From Hyphomicrobiales bacterium (GTDB taxonomy: Bacteria; Pseudomonadota; Alphaproteobacteria; Rhizobiales; Xanthobacteraceae): a stretch of 64,000 nt of DNA. This document shows positions 52,084 through 60,648 of this stretch, piece by piece. Made by a program: the position numbers and the translations under genes. The stretch is taken from positions 62,001 to 126,000 of the forward strand of contig WHTM01000005.1 of assembly GCA_009377755.1 (NCBI GenBank), given 5' to 3'. The stretch's first letter is position 1. Each line of letters starts with the position of its first letter. Below the pieces are notes generated by a model. It was not told where the DNA came from, made no database searches, and saw nothing but the letters and a program-made list of their open reading frames with translations.

Positions 52084-54437
52084 ACAATACGCAGCCCATC
52101 ATCAAGGACGTCGTCCTCGTCGGTGCCGGCCATGCCCATGTGACCGTGCTGCGCATGTTCGGCATGAAGCCGATCCCCGGTGTGCGCTTTACGTTAATCA
52201 GCCGTGAGGTGCACACGCCTTATTCCGGAATGCTACCTGGCCTGGTGGCGGGACTCTATGACTTTGACGATGCCCATATCGATACCGGCCCTCTTGCACG
52301 CTTCGCGGGCGCGCGACTTTACCAGGACGAGGTGACGGGGCTCGATCTGAGTGCTCGGCACGTGATCTGCCGCCACCGCCCGCCGGTGCCGTTCGACTTG
52401 CTGTCACTTAATGTCGGGTCAACACCGAACACCGCGGACACGCCCGGCGCCAAGGACCATGCCATTCCGGTCAAGCCGATCGACGGTTTCCTAAAGCACT
52501 TCAACGCGCTGAAGCAGCGCGTGCTTGAGCGCCGCGGCAGGGCGCGGATCGTGCTGGTCGGCGCGGGCGCAGGGGGCGTCGAATTGCTGCTGTCGGTCGA
52601 GCGAAGGCTGCGGCGCGAGCTTGTCGATGCCAACCTGCCGACATCTAGCCTGTCGTTCTGTCTGGTCTCCGACACGGCGGACATCCTGCCGACCTTTCAG
52701 CCTGCGTTCCGTGAGCGATTCCGAACGATCCTCACGGAGCGCAGCATTGACATCGTGACCGGCGCGCCGGTGACCCGGGTCGAGGCGGGCCGACTGATTC
52801 TCGATGGGCGTGACGCCCTCGCCGCCGACGAGATTCTTTGGACGACGCAGGCCGGACCAGCGCACTGGCTTGAGACGACCGGGCTGCCGTTGGACGGGAG
52901 CGGCTTTCTCAAGGTGGATGAAACCCTTCGCGTTGCGGGGCAAGACAGCCTGTTCGCTGCCGGCGACACGATTGCGTTTCCCCATCGGGCTTTGCCCAAG
53001 TCCGGGGTTTACGCGGTGCGCGCCGGTCCTGTCCTCGCCGACAACATTCGACGCACGCTCTTGGACCGCCCGCTTCGCCCATTCAAGCCGCAGCGTGAAG
53101 CGCTTTACTTGGTATCGACTGGAACGCCCCGCGCATTCGGCACCCGAAACGGCCTCGTCGTCGGGGGCGATTGGGTGTGGCGCTGGAAGGATTGGATCGA
53201 TCGCCGCTTCATGGCGAAGTTCAATGATCTCCCCGAGATGCCACAGCCTGCGATCGAGGCATCGCCCGTCGCCGATCAGCAGGCGCTGAAGGACATCTCT
53301 GCGATTGCCATGCGCTGCGGTGGCTGTGGGGCAAAGGTTGGAGCGACTGTCTTGACCCGCGCGCTCGGCGGCATCGAGCCCGAGCCGCGCTCGGACGTGA
53401 TCTTGGGTCTCAATGCTCCGGACGACGCCGCCGTGGTCGATACCGGCGGCGAACGGCTATCGGTGCAGACGGTCGACTATTTCCGCGCCATTGTCGACGA
53501 TCCCTACACGTTTGGTAAAATCGCCGCTAATCATTCGCTCGGCGACATCTATGCCATGGGCGGCGAACCGCAATCGGCGCTCGCCATTGCCACGTTGCCC
53601 TATGGTCTGGAGGAAAAAGTCGGGGCCGATCTTTCCGCAATGATGTCGGGGGCCAACGAGGTGCTGCGCGAGGCCGGTTGCGCCCTGGTTGGCGGCCACA
53701 CCAGCGAAGGAGCGGAACTCGCCCTCGGCTTCGCCGTCAATGGCCTGGTCTCGCGTGACGCAGCTACCCGCAAGGGCGGGATGAAAGCCGGCGATGCACT
53801 GATTCTGACCAAGCCCATTGGAACCGGAACATTGCTTGCCGCCGACATGCGCGGCAAGGCCAAAGCGCGGTGGGTCATGGGTGCCATCGCCCATATGCTG
53901 CATTCGAATAGAGCAGCCGCCGACATTCTCCGCCGACACAATGTTCGCGCCGCAACCGACATCACCGGGTTTGGGCTGATCGGCCATCTGGTTGAGATGG
54001 TGCGCGCCTCGGATGTCGATGTGACGATCGTGCCCGACCGGGTGCCGTTTTTGGACGGCGCCTGCAAAACCGCTGCGCGCGGCATCTTCTCCTCACTGCA
54101 GCCGCAGAACGTGCGTCTGCGGCGCGCCATCAGGAACCTCGACGCGGCGGCCACTCATCCGCTGTATCCGCTGCTGTTCGACCCCCAAACGGCGGGCGGC
54201 CTGCTTGCTTCGGTTCCATTCATGAAGGCCGAAGAGTGCGTCACCGCGCTTCGCACAGCCGGCTACGCTGGTGCAAGCGTGATCGGCACCGTATCGCCGC
54301 GGGGTTCGGCGCTCGAACCACTCTCCATTGACTGGGACGGAACGGCGCTTGCGGTCGAGCCAGCGCAACCAACGTCGAAACAGAAGACCACGCACCCAAT
54401 GCCGGAGCGGTCCCATGCCAAAGAACCCATTGACTGA
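52080..54437 (+). CDS. selD: FAD-dependent oxidoreductase/selenophosphate synthetase fusion
   Basis: This 785-aa protein joins a pyridine nucleotide-disulfide oxidoreductase-like domain (residues about 5-380; VLVGAGHAHVTVLRMF for FAD, VLVGAGAGGVELLLSV for NAD(P), CLFAAGD-like LFAAGDTIAF) to SelD (about 408-760). The SelD active site has RCGGCGAK (Cys416, Lys419) and the metal and ATP loop ADE-like sequence ALVGGHTSEG. SelD makes selenophosphate from selenide and ATP; the front domain could reduce the selenium source to selenide. This is the fusion type whose front half is TIGR03169. The last 23 bases overlap the DoxX-like gene. Confidence 0.92.
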   Translation: MNNTQPIIKDVVLVGAGHAHVTVLRMFGMKPIPGVRFTLISREVHTPYSGMLPGLVAGLYDFDDAHIDTGPLARFAGARLYQDEVTGLDLSARHVICRHRPPVPFDLLSLNVGSTPNTADTPGAKDHAIPVKPIDGFLKHFNALKQRVLERRGRARIVLVGAGAGGVELLLSVERRLRRELVDANLPTSSLSFCLVSDTADILPTFQPAFRERFRTILTERSIDIVTGAPVTRVEAGRLILDGRDALAADEILWTTQAGPAHWLETTGLPLDGSGFLKVDETLRVAGQDSLFAAGDTIAFPHRALPKSGVYAVRAGPVLADNIRRTLLDRPLRPFKPQREALYLVSTGTPRAFGTRNGLVVGGDWVWRWKDWIDRRFMAKFNDLPEMPQPAIEASPVADQQALKDISAIAMRCGGCGAKVGATVLTRALGGIEPEPRSDVILGLNAPDDAAVVDTGGERLSVQTVDYFRAIVDDPYTFGKIAANHSLGDIYAMGGEPQSALAIATLPYGLEEKVGADLSAMMSGANEVLREAGCALVGGHTSEGAELALGFAVNGLVSRDAATRKGGMKAGDALILTKPIGTGTLLAADMRGKAKARWVMGAIAHMLHSNRAAADILRRHNVRAATDITGFGLIGHLVEMVRASDVDVTIVPDRVPFLDGACKTAARGIFSSLQPQNVRLRRAIRNLDAAATHPLYPLLFDPQTAGGLLASVPFMKAEECVTALRTAGYAGASVIGTVSPRGSALEPLSIDWDGTALAVEPAQPTSKQKTTHPMPERSHAKEPID

Positions 54438-55077
54438 TGCCTGGCGGTTCCTGACCGCGGCCACCGATGACTATATGGCGCTGGGCGGCTGGCGCTTCGT
54501 GATCCTCGCGCTGTTCTGGGCGCTGTTGGCCGCAAGCGTCGTCATTGCAGTGAAAAATTGGAATGAAGACCCGGAGCAGCGATCAGGGCGCCACATCGGG
54601 ATCTGGATCGTGCGTGTCCTGATCGGATGCATGTGGTTCGAGGGGATGCTTTGGAAGCTTCCGCTGCCGGCCTCAAGCGGATTGGAGTATTGGACCGCAC
54701 AAATGGGCACCCGAGCGGCATTCGAGTTCCATCGCAATCTGGTGACGGGGTTCCTGATTCCAAATCTCTACCTGTTCGGCCCCCTCGTGTTTCTTGCGGA
54801 GCTCACCTTCGCCACCTCGATGATCCTCGGACTTGCCGTCCGTGTCATCGGCGTCCTCGCCATCGTCTTCGTCCTGCATTTGTGGCTCGGAATCTATTTG
54901 CCGGGCGATCCTGCCGAATGGCCATGGTCGTACATCTTCCTCGCGATGCTGATGTTTCTGTTCTCGCTGCACGCCGCCGGCCGCAGCCTCGGGTTGGATG
55001 CCTGGCTGCGACGACATGGGCCGGATATTCGCGACGGCAAGGGATGGCTCGGGAAGCTTCTCAACGTTGCGACCTGA
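54415..55077 (+). CDS. DoxX/DoxD-like membrane protein
   Basis: This 220-aa inner-membrane protein has four or five helices (for example WRFVILALFWALLAASVVIA, LVTGFLIPNLYLFGPLVFL and IGVLAIVFVLHLWLGIYL). It resembles DoxD, the large subunit of thiosulfate:quinone oxidoreductase, and DoxX proteins. The ATG lies within the end of the selD fusion, in another frame, overlapping by 23 bases. It could link electron transfer from the quinone pool to sulfur or selenium chemistry. The gene is last in its operon, converging on the GT2 gene. Confidence 0.78.
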   Translation: MPKNPLTDAWRFLTAATDDYMALGGWRFVILALFWALLAASVVIAVKNWNEDPEQRSGRHIGIWIVRVLIGCMWFEGMLWKLPLPASSGLEYWTAQMGTRAAFEFHRNLVTGFLIPNLYLFGPLVFLAELTFATSMILGLAVRVIGVLAIVFVLHLWLGIYLPGDPAEWPWSYIFLAMLMFLFSLHAAGRSLGLDAWLRRHGPDIRDGKGWLGKLLNVAT

Positions 55078-55087
55078 CGGGGTAATG

Positions 55088-55852
55088 CTATGCGCGCTTT
55101 TCGCGCCGAAGCGAGAGCGCAAGACGCACAAAGGTCGCGGAGATGCTCCACGCGGCTTTGACGCCCGCAGCGGCGTTGCCGGACACTTTTGATACGCCTC
55201 CGATCCGGCGCCGTTGGCCGACGGGGATCTCCACGTACGGAAGGCCAGCCGCGACAATGCGCATCAGCATTTCCAGATTCCAGCCGTACGTCGGCTCGCG
55301 CATTCCAAGGCGCTGGAGCGCATCGTACCGGATCGCGCGGAATGGCGACATGTCGGTGAAGGACGCCCCATAGATCAGGCGCAACAACAGACCCGCGACA
55401 TGTCCCGCGGCGACCTGCTGCAGCGCCAGGCTGCCGGGCTCGCGGTCGCCGCGGGTGCGGGAGCCGTGCACGAAGACCGCCCGGCCATCGGCTATCGGCG
55501 CAATCAAGGCGGGAATGAATTCGGGACGATCGCTGCCGTCACCGTCGATGAATACCACAATATCGGTGTCGCCACGCAGTGCCGCGATGCCGGCTTGAAC
55601 TGCCCTCCCATAGCCACGTCGTCGCTCTTGCACGACGCGCGCTCCCGCCGCCGCCGCCCGCTCGACAGTCCGGTCACGTGAGCCGCCGTCCACAACGATA
55701 ATGTCGGCTGCGCCCTGAGCGCGCACCGCGGTCACCACCGCTGGTATCGCCTCTTCCTCGTCAAGGCAGGGGATGATAACCGATACGACGACAACTGCCG
55801 CCAACCGGGCCGGATCGCCGCGCGTCGGCGTGCTGGTCGGCTGGTCGCTCAC
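55088..55852 (-). CDS. GT2 family glycosyltransferase
   Basis: This 254-aa GT-A enzyme has the nucleotide-sugar site SVIIPCLDEEEAIP, DGGSRDRT, the DXD-type motif FIDGDGSDRPEF (about residues 108-119), and the C-terminal RRRIGGVSKVSG typical of dolichyl-phosphate-sugar synthase relatives. It probably transfers a hexose to a lipid or small acceptor. Translation begins at GTG 55852 inside the stop of radical SAM protein B (GTGA). It is the last gene of a four-gene operon. Confidence 0.85.
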   Translation of the reverse strand: MSDQPTSTPTRGDPARLAAVVVVSVIIPCLDEEEAIPAVVTAVRAQGAADIIVVDGGSRDRTVERAAAAGARVVQERRRGYGRAVQAGIAALRGDTDIVVFIDGDGSDRPEFIPALIAPIADGRAVFVHGSRTRGDREPGSLALQQVAAGHVAGLLLRLIYGASFTDMSPFRAIRYDALQRLGMREPTYGWNLEMLMRIVAAGLPYVEIPVGQRRRIGGVSKVSGNAAAGVKAAWSISATFVRLALSLRREKRA

Positions 55853-56925
55853 AGACTCCAGCGCAGCCCGCAATTGGCGCAAGCCTTTGAAGGCTCGCTC
55901 GACAGCAGCGCCGCCCGGAATGATTGATAGGCGGAGCCGTTCCACATTTCCCGCAACGTCTGCTGAGTGGCATCGCCGAGCGTGTAGTGTTCGTAGCCTC
56001 GCTGCGAGAATGGCGCGATGCAGCAAGGCAAAGCGCGCCCGTTGGCGGTGATGTACATCAACGTCCACGGCCGTCGGCACAGCGACCAGTGGGCGTTGTC
56101 ACCGGACTGCTTCAGGCTCATGCCTGGCTCGGACGCCGCTCCCGAGGCACTGAACGAGATTCCCAGATCACGTGCCAGCGCCTCGGCCTCCCTCAGATAG
56201 ACCGACTCTTCGCGCGTCATCTGTTCGTAGAGCGCCTGATCCGGCCGGGCCTTGCCTATGGCGTGCTCGTCGAAGAAGACAAGACGCTGGAGATAGACTT
56301 CCCTAACGCCAATATCAGCAGCGACGCGTACAAAGGCCGGCAATTCCTCGACTGTCTCCTTCAGGCCGGTCAGCCACGCCGACACCAGCGGCCTCTCGTG
56401 ACCTTCGCGGATCTGCAACTCGCGAAAGGCGCGCACGTTGCGCAGAATGCGGTCGAAATAGTTCTTGCCGCGGATCTCACGGAAGCTCTTGGCATTGGAG
56501 GCATCGAGCGAAACCCGTAGCTCGTCGAGCTCTGCGTCGATCAATGCCCTGCCATTGCGCTCATTCAACACTGTGCCATTGGTATTGAACAGCACATAGA
56601 CATCGCGGTCCTTCAGATATCGGACCATGCGCGGCAGGTTCCTGACCAGCATCGGTTCGCCGACACCGTGAAGTACGGCTCGGGCAAGGCTCGGCACCTG
56701 ATCGACAACCGACGTGAACAGTTCCCAGCTCATGTCCGCGGGAGGCTCGAGCTCCTCGTAGGTACGCGGACAGGTCGTGCAGAGAAGGTTACAGCGGTTG
56801 GTCGTTTCCAGATAGAGACAGACCGGCGGGCGAACGGCAATGCTGTCGCGCTCCTGCACCGCTTCATGATAGCGGCGCGGATCGACCGCGGTACCGGCGG
56901 GATCGGCAACTGTCGTTTCGTTCAT
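55849..56925 (-). CDS. Radical SAM/SPASM protein B
   Basis: This 358-aa enzyme has the radical SAM triad CNLLCTTC (Cys45, Cys49, Cys52) and a SPASM region with CRRPWTLMYITANGRALPCC and KACANCG. It is different from radical SAM protein A: similarity is confined to the motifs. The order GT-rSAM-GT2 and overlapping frames suggest it modifies a sugar-linked or peptide intermediate. The N-terminal 35 residues are additional. Start ATG 56925 overlaps the upstream membrane GT (ATGA). The substrate is not known. Confidence 0.87.
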   Translation of the reverse strand: MNETTVADPAGTAVDPRRYHEAVQERDSIAVRPPVCLYLETTNRCNLLCTTCPRTYEELEPPADMSWELFTSVVDQVPSLARAVLHGVGEPMLVRNLPRMVRYLKDRDVYVLFNTNGTVLNERNGRALIDAELDELRVSLDASNAKSFREIRGKNYFDRILRNVRAFRELQIREGHERPLVSAWLTGLKETVEELPAFVRVAADIGVREVYLQRLVFFDEHAIGKARPDQALYEQMTREESVYLREAEALARDLGISFSASGAASEPGMSLKQSGDNAHWSLCRRPWTLMYITANGRALPCCIAPFSQRGYEHYTLGDATQQTLREMWNGSAYQSFRAALLSSEPSKACANCGLRWSL

Positions 56926-58292
56926 GCAGCGGGCCTTCCACCCTCGTTACGCGCTTTCCAGGTCCGCCAGATCGTGACGGTACATGCCAAAGCAAATGCA
57001 CCGTACAAGATCGACTTGCGGATCAGGATCGGGACGTGCTCGCCCCAACCGGCCTCCTCCTGCAGCAACAGGGCCCCGATGCTCGCCGTCCAGACCGGCG
57101 CGCCGCCGCACAACGCAAGGAACGGCGTGACCACGAGAAAATACCAGGGATAGTTCGGCGATATCAGGACTAGGGCTGCCAGTAACAGCTTGTTGATGTC
57201 GGCAAGGGCCAATTCCATCGATCGCGGCTCCTGACGAGCCGCCATCAGCGACATCCCACCGATAACCAGCAATGCGACGGACCAGTAGGCTGCGACATCG
57301 CCGGGCACGGTGCCGAATACGGTGCGCCAGGCCGCAAGCGGCCAGATTGTCTCACCGGAGACGATATTTTCCTCGCTGAGGTAGCCGGTTGACAGGAACC
57401 CAAGGACGCCGGCTCCGACCGACAAGTATGGTACGTAACACAAGGTCAATACGGTGACCACGATCAGGGGCATCTTCCAGTCCCACAGCCGCCACAGCGG
57501 CGGCAACGCCGCCAGCGCAAGAGGCTTGGCGAGGGCGCCGAGCGCAATGATCGCCGCGCCGCGGAGCGGCCGCGAGCAGACAGCGAACCATATGCCAAGC
57601 ATCATCAGCGCGACCATGAGCGCATCGATGTGGCCGCTGTTGGCGATCTCCCACATCGGCAACGGATGCCACAGATAGGCGACGATGCGCGTCACCGGCT
57701 TGCGGAGATGCTGCAGCAAGAGGAAGATCAGCGTCGTCGTCACCGCTTCGCAACCAAGCAACGCGAGTTTCATCGCGGTGACACTCTCACCCAGGCGCGT
57801 CACGAGGAAGAAGAAAAACTGCGCGACCGGGGGATAGATTGTGACGGCGTAGTCGGCGCGATTGATTTGCGGATAGATGACTTTGTCGCGCAACGCCGAC
57901 AGCGTCTCGTGTGCGGGGACAAAGCGATACGGATTGATACCGGCTGCCTGGACCTTGCCGTCCCAGATGTATCGGTAGATGTCCGATGACAGCAGGGGGT
58001 CGATGATCAGCAGAACAGTGCGCAGCGCGATTGCGACGCCGAAGATGAGCCAAAGAGCGTAGGATGTTGGTGTGTGCTCCGCTGCCCGGACCGCTAAGAT
58101 GGCCACGAGCCCGACCGGTATCGTCGCCGCCATATAGCCATTGTCGCCCCATGTTCGAAAAATCGGTGGAGTAGCAAGAGTCAGAACGATCGCCAGTGCA
58201 CCAAGTGCCGCCAAGCAACAGACGCCAACGAGACTGCGGGACCACTCCCCATCCGGCCGGTTGGCCAGACCGCCGCCGTTCGAGGCATTCAT
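56922..58292 (-). CDS. Polytopic membrane glycosyltransferase (GT-C type)
   Basis: This 456-aa integral membrane protein has about 11-12 helices. The loop after helix 3 contains LLSSDIYRYIWDGKVQAAGI and NPYRFVP, the SD-type acidic loop of GT-C mannosyltransferase-like (GT87/DUF2029) enzymes that use polyprenyl-phosphate sugars. The GT2 enzyme two genes downstream could supply such a lipid-linked sugar. It overlaps its neighbours on both sides by ATGA, so all four genes are translationally coupled. The acceptor is unknown. Confidence 0.82.
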   Translation of the reverse strand: MNASNGGGLANRPDGEWSRSLVGVCCLAALGALAIVLTLATPPIFRTWGDNGYMAATIPVGLVAILAVRAAEHTPTSYALWLIFGVAIALRTVLLIIDPLLSSDIYRYIWDGKVQAAGINPYRFVPAHETLSALRDKVIYPQINRADYAVTIYPPVAQFFFFLVTRLGESVTAMKLALLGCEAVTTTLIFLLLQHLRKPVTRIVAYLWHPLPMWEIANSGHIDALMVALMMLGIWFAVCSRPLRGAAIIALGALAKPLALAALPPLWRLWDWKMPLIVVTVLTLCYVPYLSVGAGVLGFLSTGYLSEENIVSGETIWPLAAWRTVFGTVPGDVAAYWSVALLVIGGMSLMAARQEPRSMELALADINKLLLAALVLISPNYPWYFLVVTPFLALCGGAPVWTASIGALLLQEEAGWGEHVPILIRKSILYGAFALACTVTIWRTWKARNEGGRPAA

Positions 58293-58996
58293 GAGGCGGC
58301 CTTGGTCATTTCGGCGATGCAGGCCCGTGTTGCAGCTGCCGCACCGCCATTGCGGAACCGATCGGAGCGTCCGGCCAACTCGTCATGGAGCCAGCGCAAT
58401 GTTTCCGCGTCATCGACGTCGTACCATTCCGGTAAAACGACACTCTCAAGTCCGATCTGCTTTGCTCGCTTCAGGGTTTGTTCCGCGACGACTTCTGTCC
58501 CCCAAAGAATGTCCTCGAACAGACGACGATGCGCATGCTTCAGGCCAATCAGATAATAGCCGCCATCGCTCGCCGGCCCGAGAACCATGCGATCGCCGGC
58601 CCGACGCAAGGTGTCAACAGTCTCCACCAGCAATGATGGCGGTAAAGTTGGACTGTCGCCGTTCACCAACACAACGCAGTCATGGCCCATTGTCAGCAGA
58701 TTATGAACGGCGCCATGCAGCACGTTGCCGAATTGTGCGTCAGCTTGGAGCAGGAGATCGAACGAAGGCGGGAACAAATCCCTTAGTTCCGATTCGCTGC
58801 CCGCAGGGGCGTAAACGCCATACCCCTTTCGTCCGAATTGTTGAGGAATGCTCTCAATCGAAGCGGCAACATCACGCAGAAAGCATGCGGACAACTGCGC
58901 CGCAGATGCCACGCCAATCTCAGCCCCAAGGCGGGTTTTGGTGCGTCCCGGCCGCGGCGCCTTGCACATGATGCCAATCGCAGCCAATTTCGCCAT
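58289..58996 (-). CDS. DUF2064 (rSAM/selenodomain-associated) transferase
   Basis: This 235-aa GT-A-like protein starts with LAAIGIMCKAPRPGRTKTRLG, then GDSPTLP, GPASDGGYYLIG and the WYDVDD motif. These match the family called TIGR04282, transferase 1, rSAM/selenodomain-associated, related to CofC nucleotidyltransferases. It heads the operon containing radical SAM protein B. Its presence here is the strongest family-level link between the glycosyltransferase operon and the selenium operon. Whether it transfers sugar or nucleotide is unsettled. Confidence 0.86.
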   Translation of the reverse strand: MAKLAAIGIMCKAPRPGRTKTRLGAEIGVASAAQLSACFLRDVAASIESIPQQFGRKGYGVYAPAGSESELRDLFPPSFDLLLQADAQFGNVLHGAVHNLLTMGHDCVVLVNGDSPTLPPSLLVETVDTLRRAGDRMVLGPASDGGYYLIGLKHAHRRLFEDILWGTEVVAEQTLKRAKQIGLESVVLPEWYDVDDAETLRWLHDELAGRSDRFRNGGAAAATRACIAEMTKAAS

Positions 58997-59247
58997 GCCT
59001 GGTCCAAGGGTTTCGCTTTAGCGATGATTTCGCTCACATTCACACAGAGGTTACGCGGACAGACAACATTTTTCATATAACGTCGACACATCATCTTTTG
59101 TCGGGCCTGAGAGCGAAATCCCGCAGGCAGATCGCCGCGATCCGGATGGATGCTCAGCGCGTCTCTGGTCCCTCCCATAGGTCAAAAAACTAACGGCCGC
59201 AGAGATGCGCAATTGTCCAAGCGTCCCGCGATGCGCTCGTTAAACGG

Positions 59248-60639
59248 TTAGCTTTCCGACCGTGCGCAGATGCAAGTCTCTACGAGACGCGCGACCGAAG
59301 CGAGTCCGGCGATGTCATCGATCATGCTGCGTAACTCCTGCCGCTGCTCTATCGAGAGCAAGTGGTCCGCATTGGCATCGAATTTCGATTCCACCTCCAT
59401 GCGAGAAATCGGATTCTCGGCGCTGCCGCGGTGATGCTCCTGCACCGACTCCAGACGTCTGCCGTCGTGTGTCTCGATGACGAGACTGGCGCGCAACTGT
59501 CCTGGGGCCGCGGGGCTGTGATCCGCGGGAACAATAATGCGTTCAGCCAGGCGCAGAATCGCGGGGTCGCCGATGATGTCATCCATGAATGCCGCCGGGC
59601 CGCAATGCCCGAGATGAAGGGCCGCCGCAACACAGTATTGCAGGCTGACTCGTGCGTGCGTCGGCGTGACCGGCCGCAGCTTGGCAGAACGTGGTTCGGC
59701 GACGACGCCGATGTATTGTTTCGCGATCGGCGACGTGACCTTGGCGACATCGGCGCTGCGAAGGCCTTCTCGGTGTGCCGCGAGCGCCAGATCGACGAAC
59801 GGTTGGATCACTTGCGCGCACGGATAGGGCTTCACCGAGGAACGCCGGAATTCCCATTCACGGCCCAGATCCGACGTTAGCCGGTCGTAGCGAATCCCGC
59901 CGTCAGGCTCGCTCGCCAGTGCGGCGAACAGGCCGCGGCCGCCCTCCAGCACTGCGGCCGGCCCGGTAAAGCCGTGCCCGGCGAGGTGCACGGCCGCGAT
60001 ACCGCTGAAAGCGGCCCAGCCGGGGTGCAGTGTCTTCACCCAAGTTCCGTCGGAGAATGCTTCGAGCAGACCTGCCGCCTGGCTGCCATGAATGCCCATG
60101 GCGGCCTGCAGTCGCGGGGCGTCGAGGCCCATCATCCGTCCGGCGATCATGGACGCGCCGAAACCGGTCAGCAGCCCGGTCGGATGCAGTCCGCGCTTGT
60201 GGAAGGCCATCGGCGCGACGCTGCCGAGCCGGCAGCTCACCTCATTGCCTACCGCCACGCCCAGCAGAAGCTCCTTGCCCGAGACCTCCATCATTTCGCC
60301 GACCGCGAGCGCAGCCGGAACGATGGCGGCGCTGCAATGCACCAGGCTTGGATCGTGCGTGTCATCGAAATCCATGGCATGCGCGAGCGTGCCGTCGACG
60401 AGCGCCGCCACCATCGCCGAGCAACGATCGCCGAACCCGACGATCCGGCTCGACGCCCCGCTGCCCATCGCCAGCGCGCCGGCGCGCGCCGCCTGGCCGA
60501 TCGGCAACGCCGTCGCTGCAAGCATGATGCCGATTGTGTCGAGCAGGCGGAGCTGCGTGGTTTCGACGATATCGGACGGCAGGTCGTCGTGCCGCAGACC
60601 GAGGAACCATTCCGCCAGCAAACGGCTATAGCTTGCCAT
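59248..60639 (-). CDS. MmgE/PrpD family protein
   Basis: This 463-aa protein belongs to the 2-methylcitrate dehydratase/iminodisuccinate epimerase-like family. Characteristic segments are HAMDFDDTHDPSLVHCSAAI (with His and Asp of the active site), GNEVSCRLG, GFGASMIAG and SVKPYPCAQVIQPFVDLALA. Members dehydrate or isomerise carboxylic acids. It is 9 bases downstream of an SDR gene and divergent from a TRAP transporter, suggesting a catabolic set for an organic acid. The substrate cannot be read. Confidence 0.86.
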   Translation of the reverse strand: MASYSRLLAEWFLGLRHDDLPSDIVETTQLRLLDTIGIMLAATALPIGQAARAGALAMGSGASSRIVGFGDRCSAMVAALVDGTLAHAMDFDDTHDPSLVHCSAAIVPAALAVGEMMEVSGKELLLGVAVGNEVSCRLGSVAPMAFHKRGLHPTGLLTGFGASMIAGRMMGLDAPRLQAAMGIHGSQAAGLLEAFSDGTWVKTLHPGWAAFSGIAAVHLAGHGFTGPAAVLEGGRGLFAALASEPDGGIRYDRLTSDLGREWEFRRSSVKPYPCAQVIQPFVDLALAAHREGLRSADVAKVTSPIAKQYIGVVAEPRSAKLRPVTPTHARVSLQYCVAAALHLGHCGPAAFMDDIIGDPAILRLAERIIVPADHSPAAPGQLRASLVIETHDGRRLESVQEHHRGSAENPISRMEVESKFDANADHLLSIEQRQELRSMIDDIAGLASVARLVETCICARSES

Positions 60640-60648
60640 GCCAAGAAC

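Noticed and set aside
53310-53340. Possible selenocysteine in SelD
   Set aside because: The active-site codon is TGT (Cys416) and no in-frame TGA is present.
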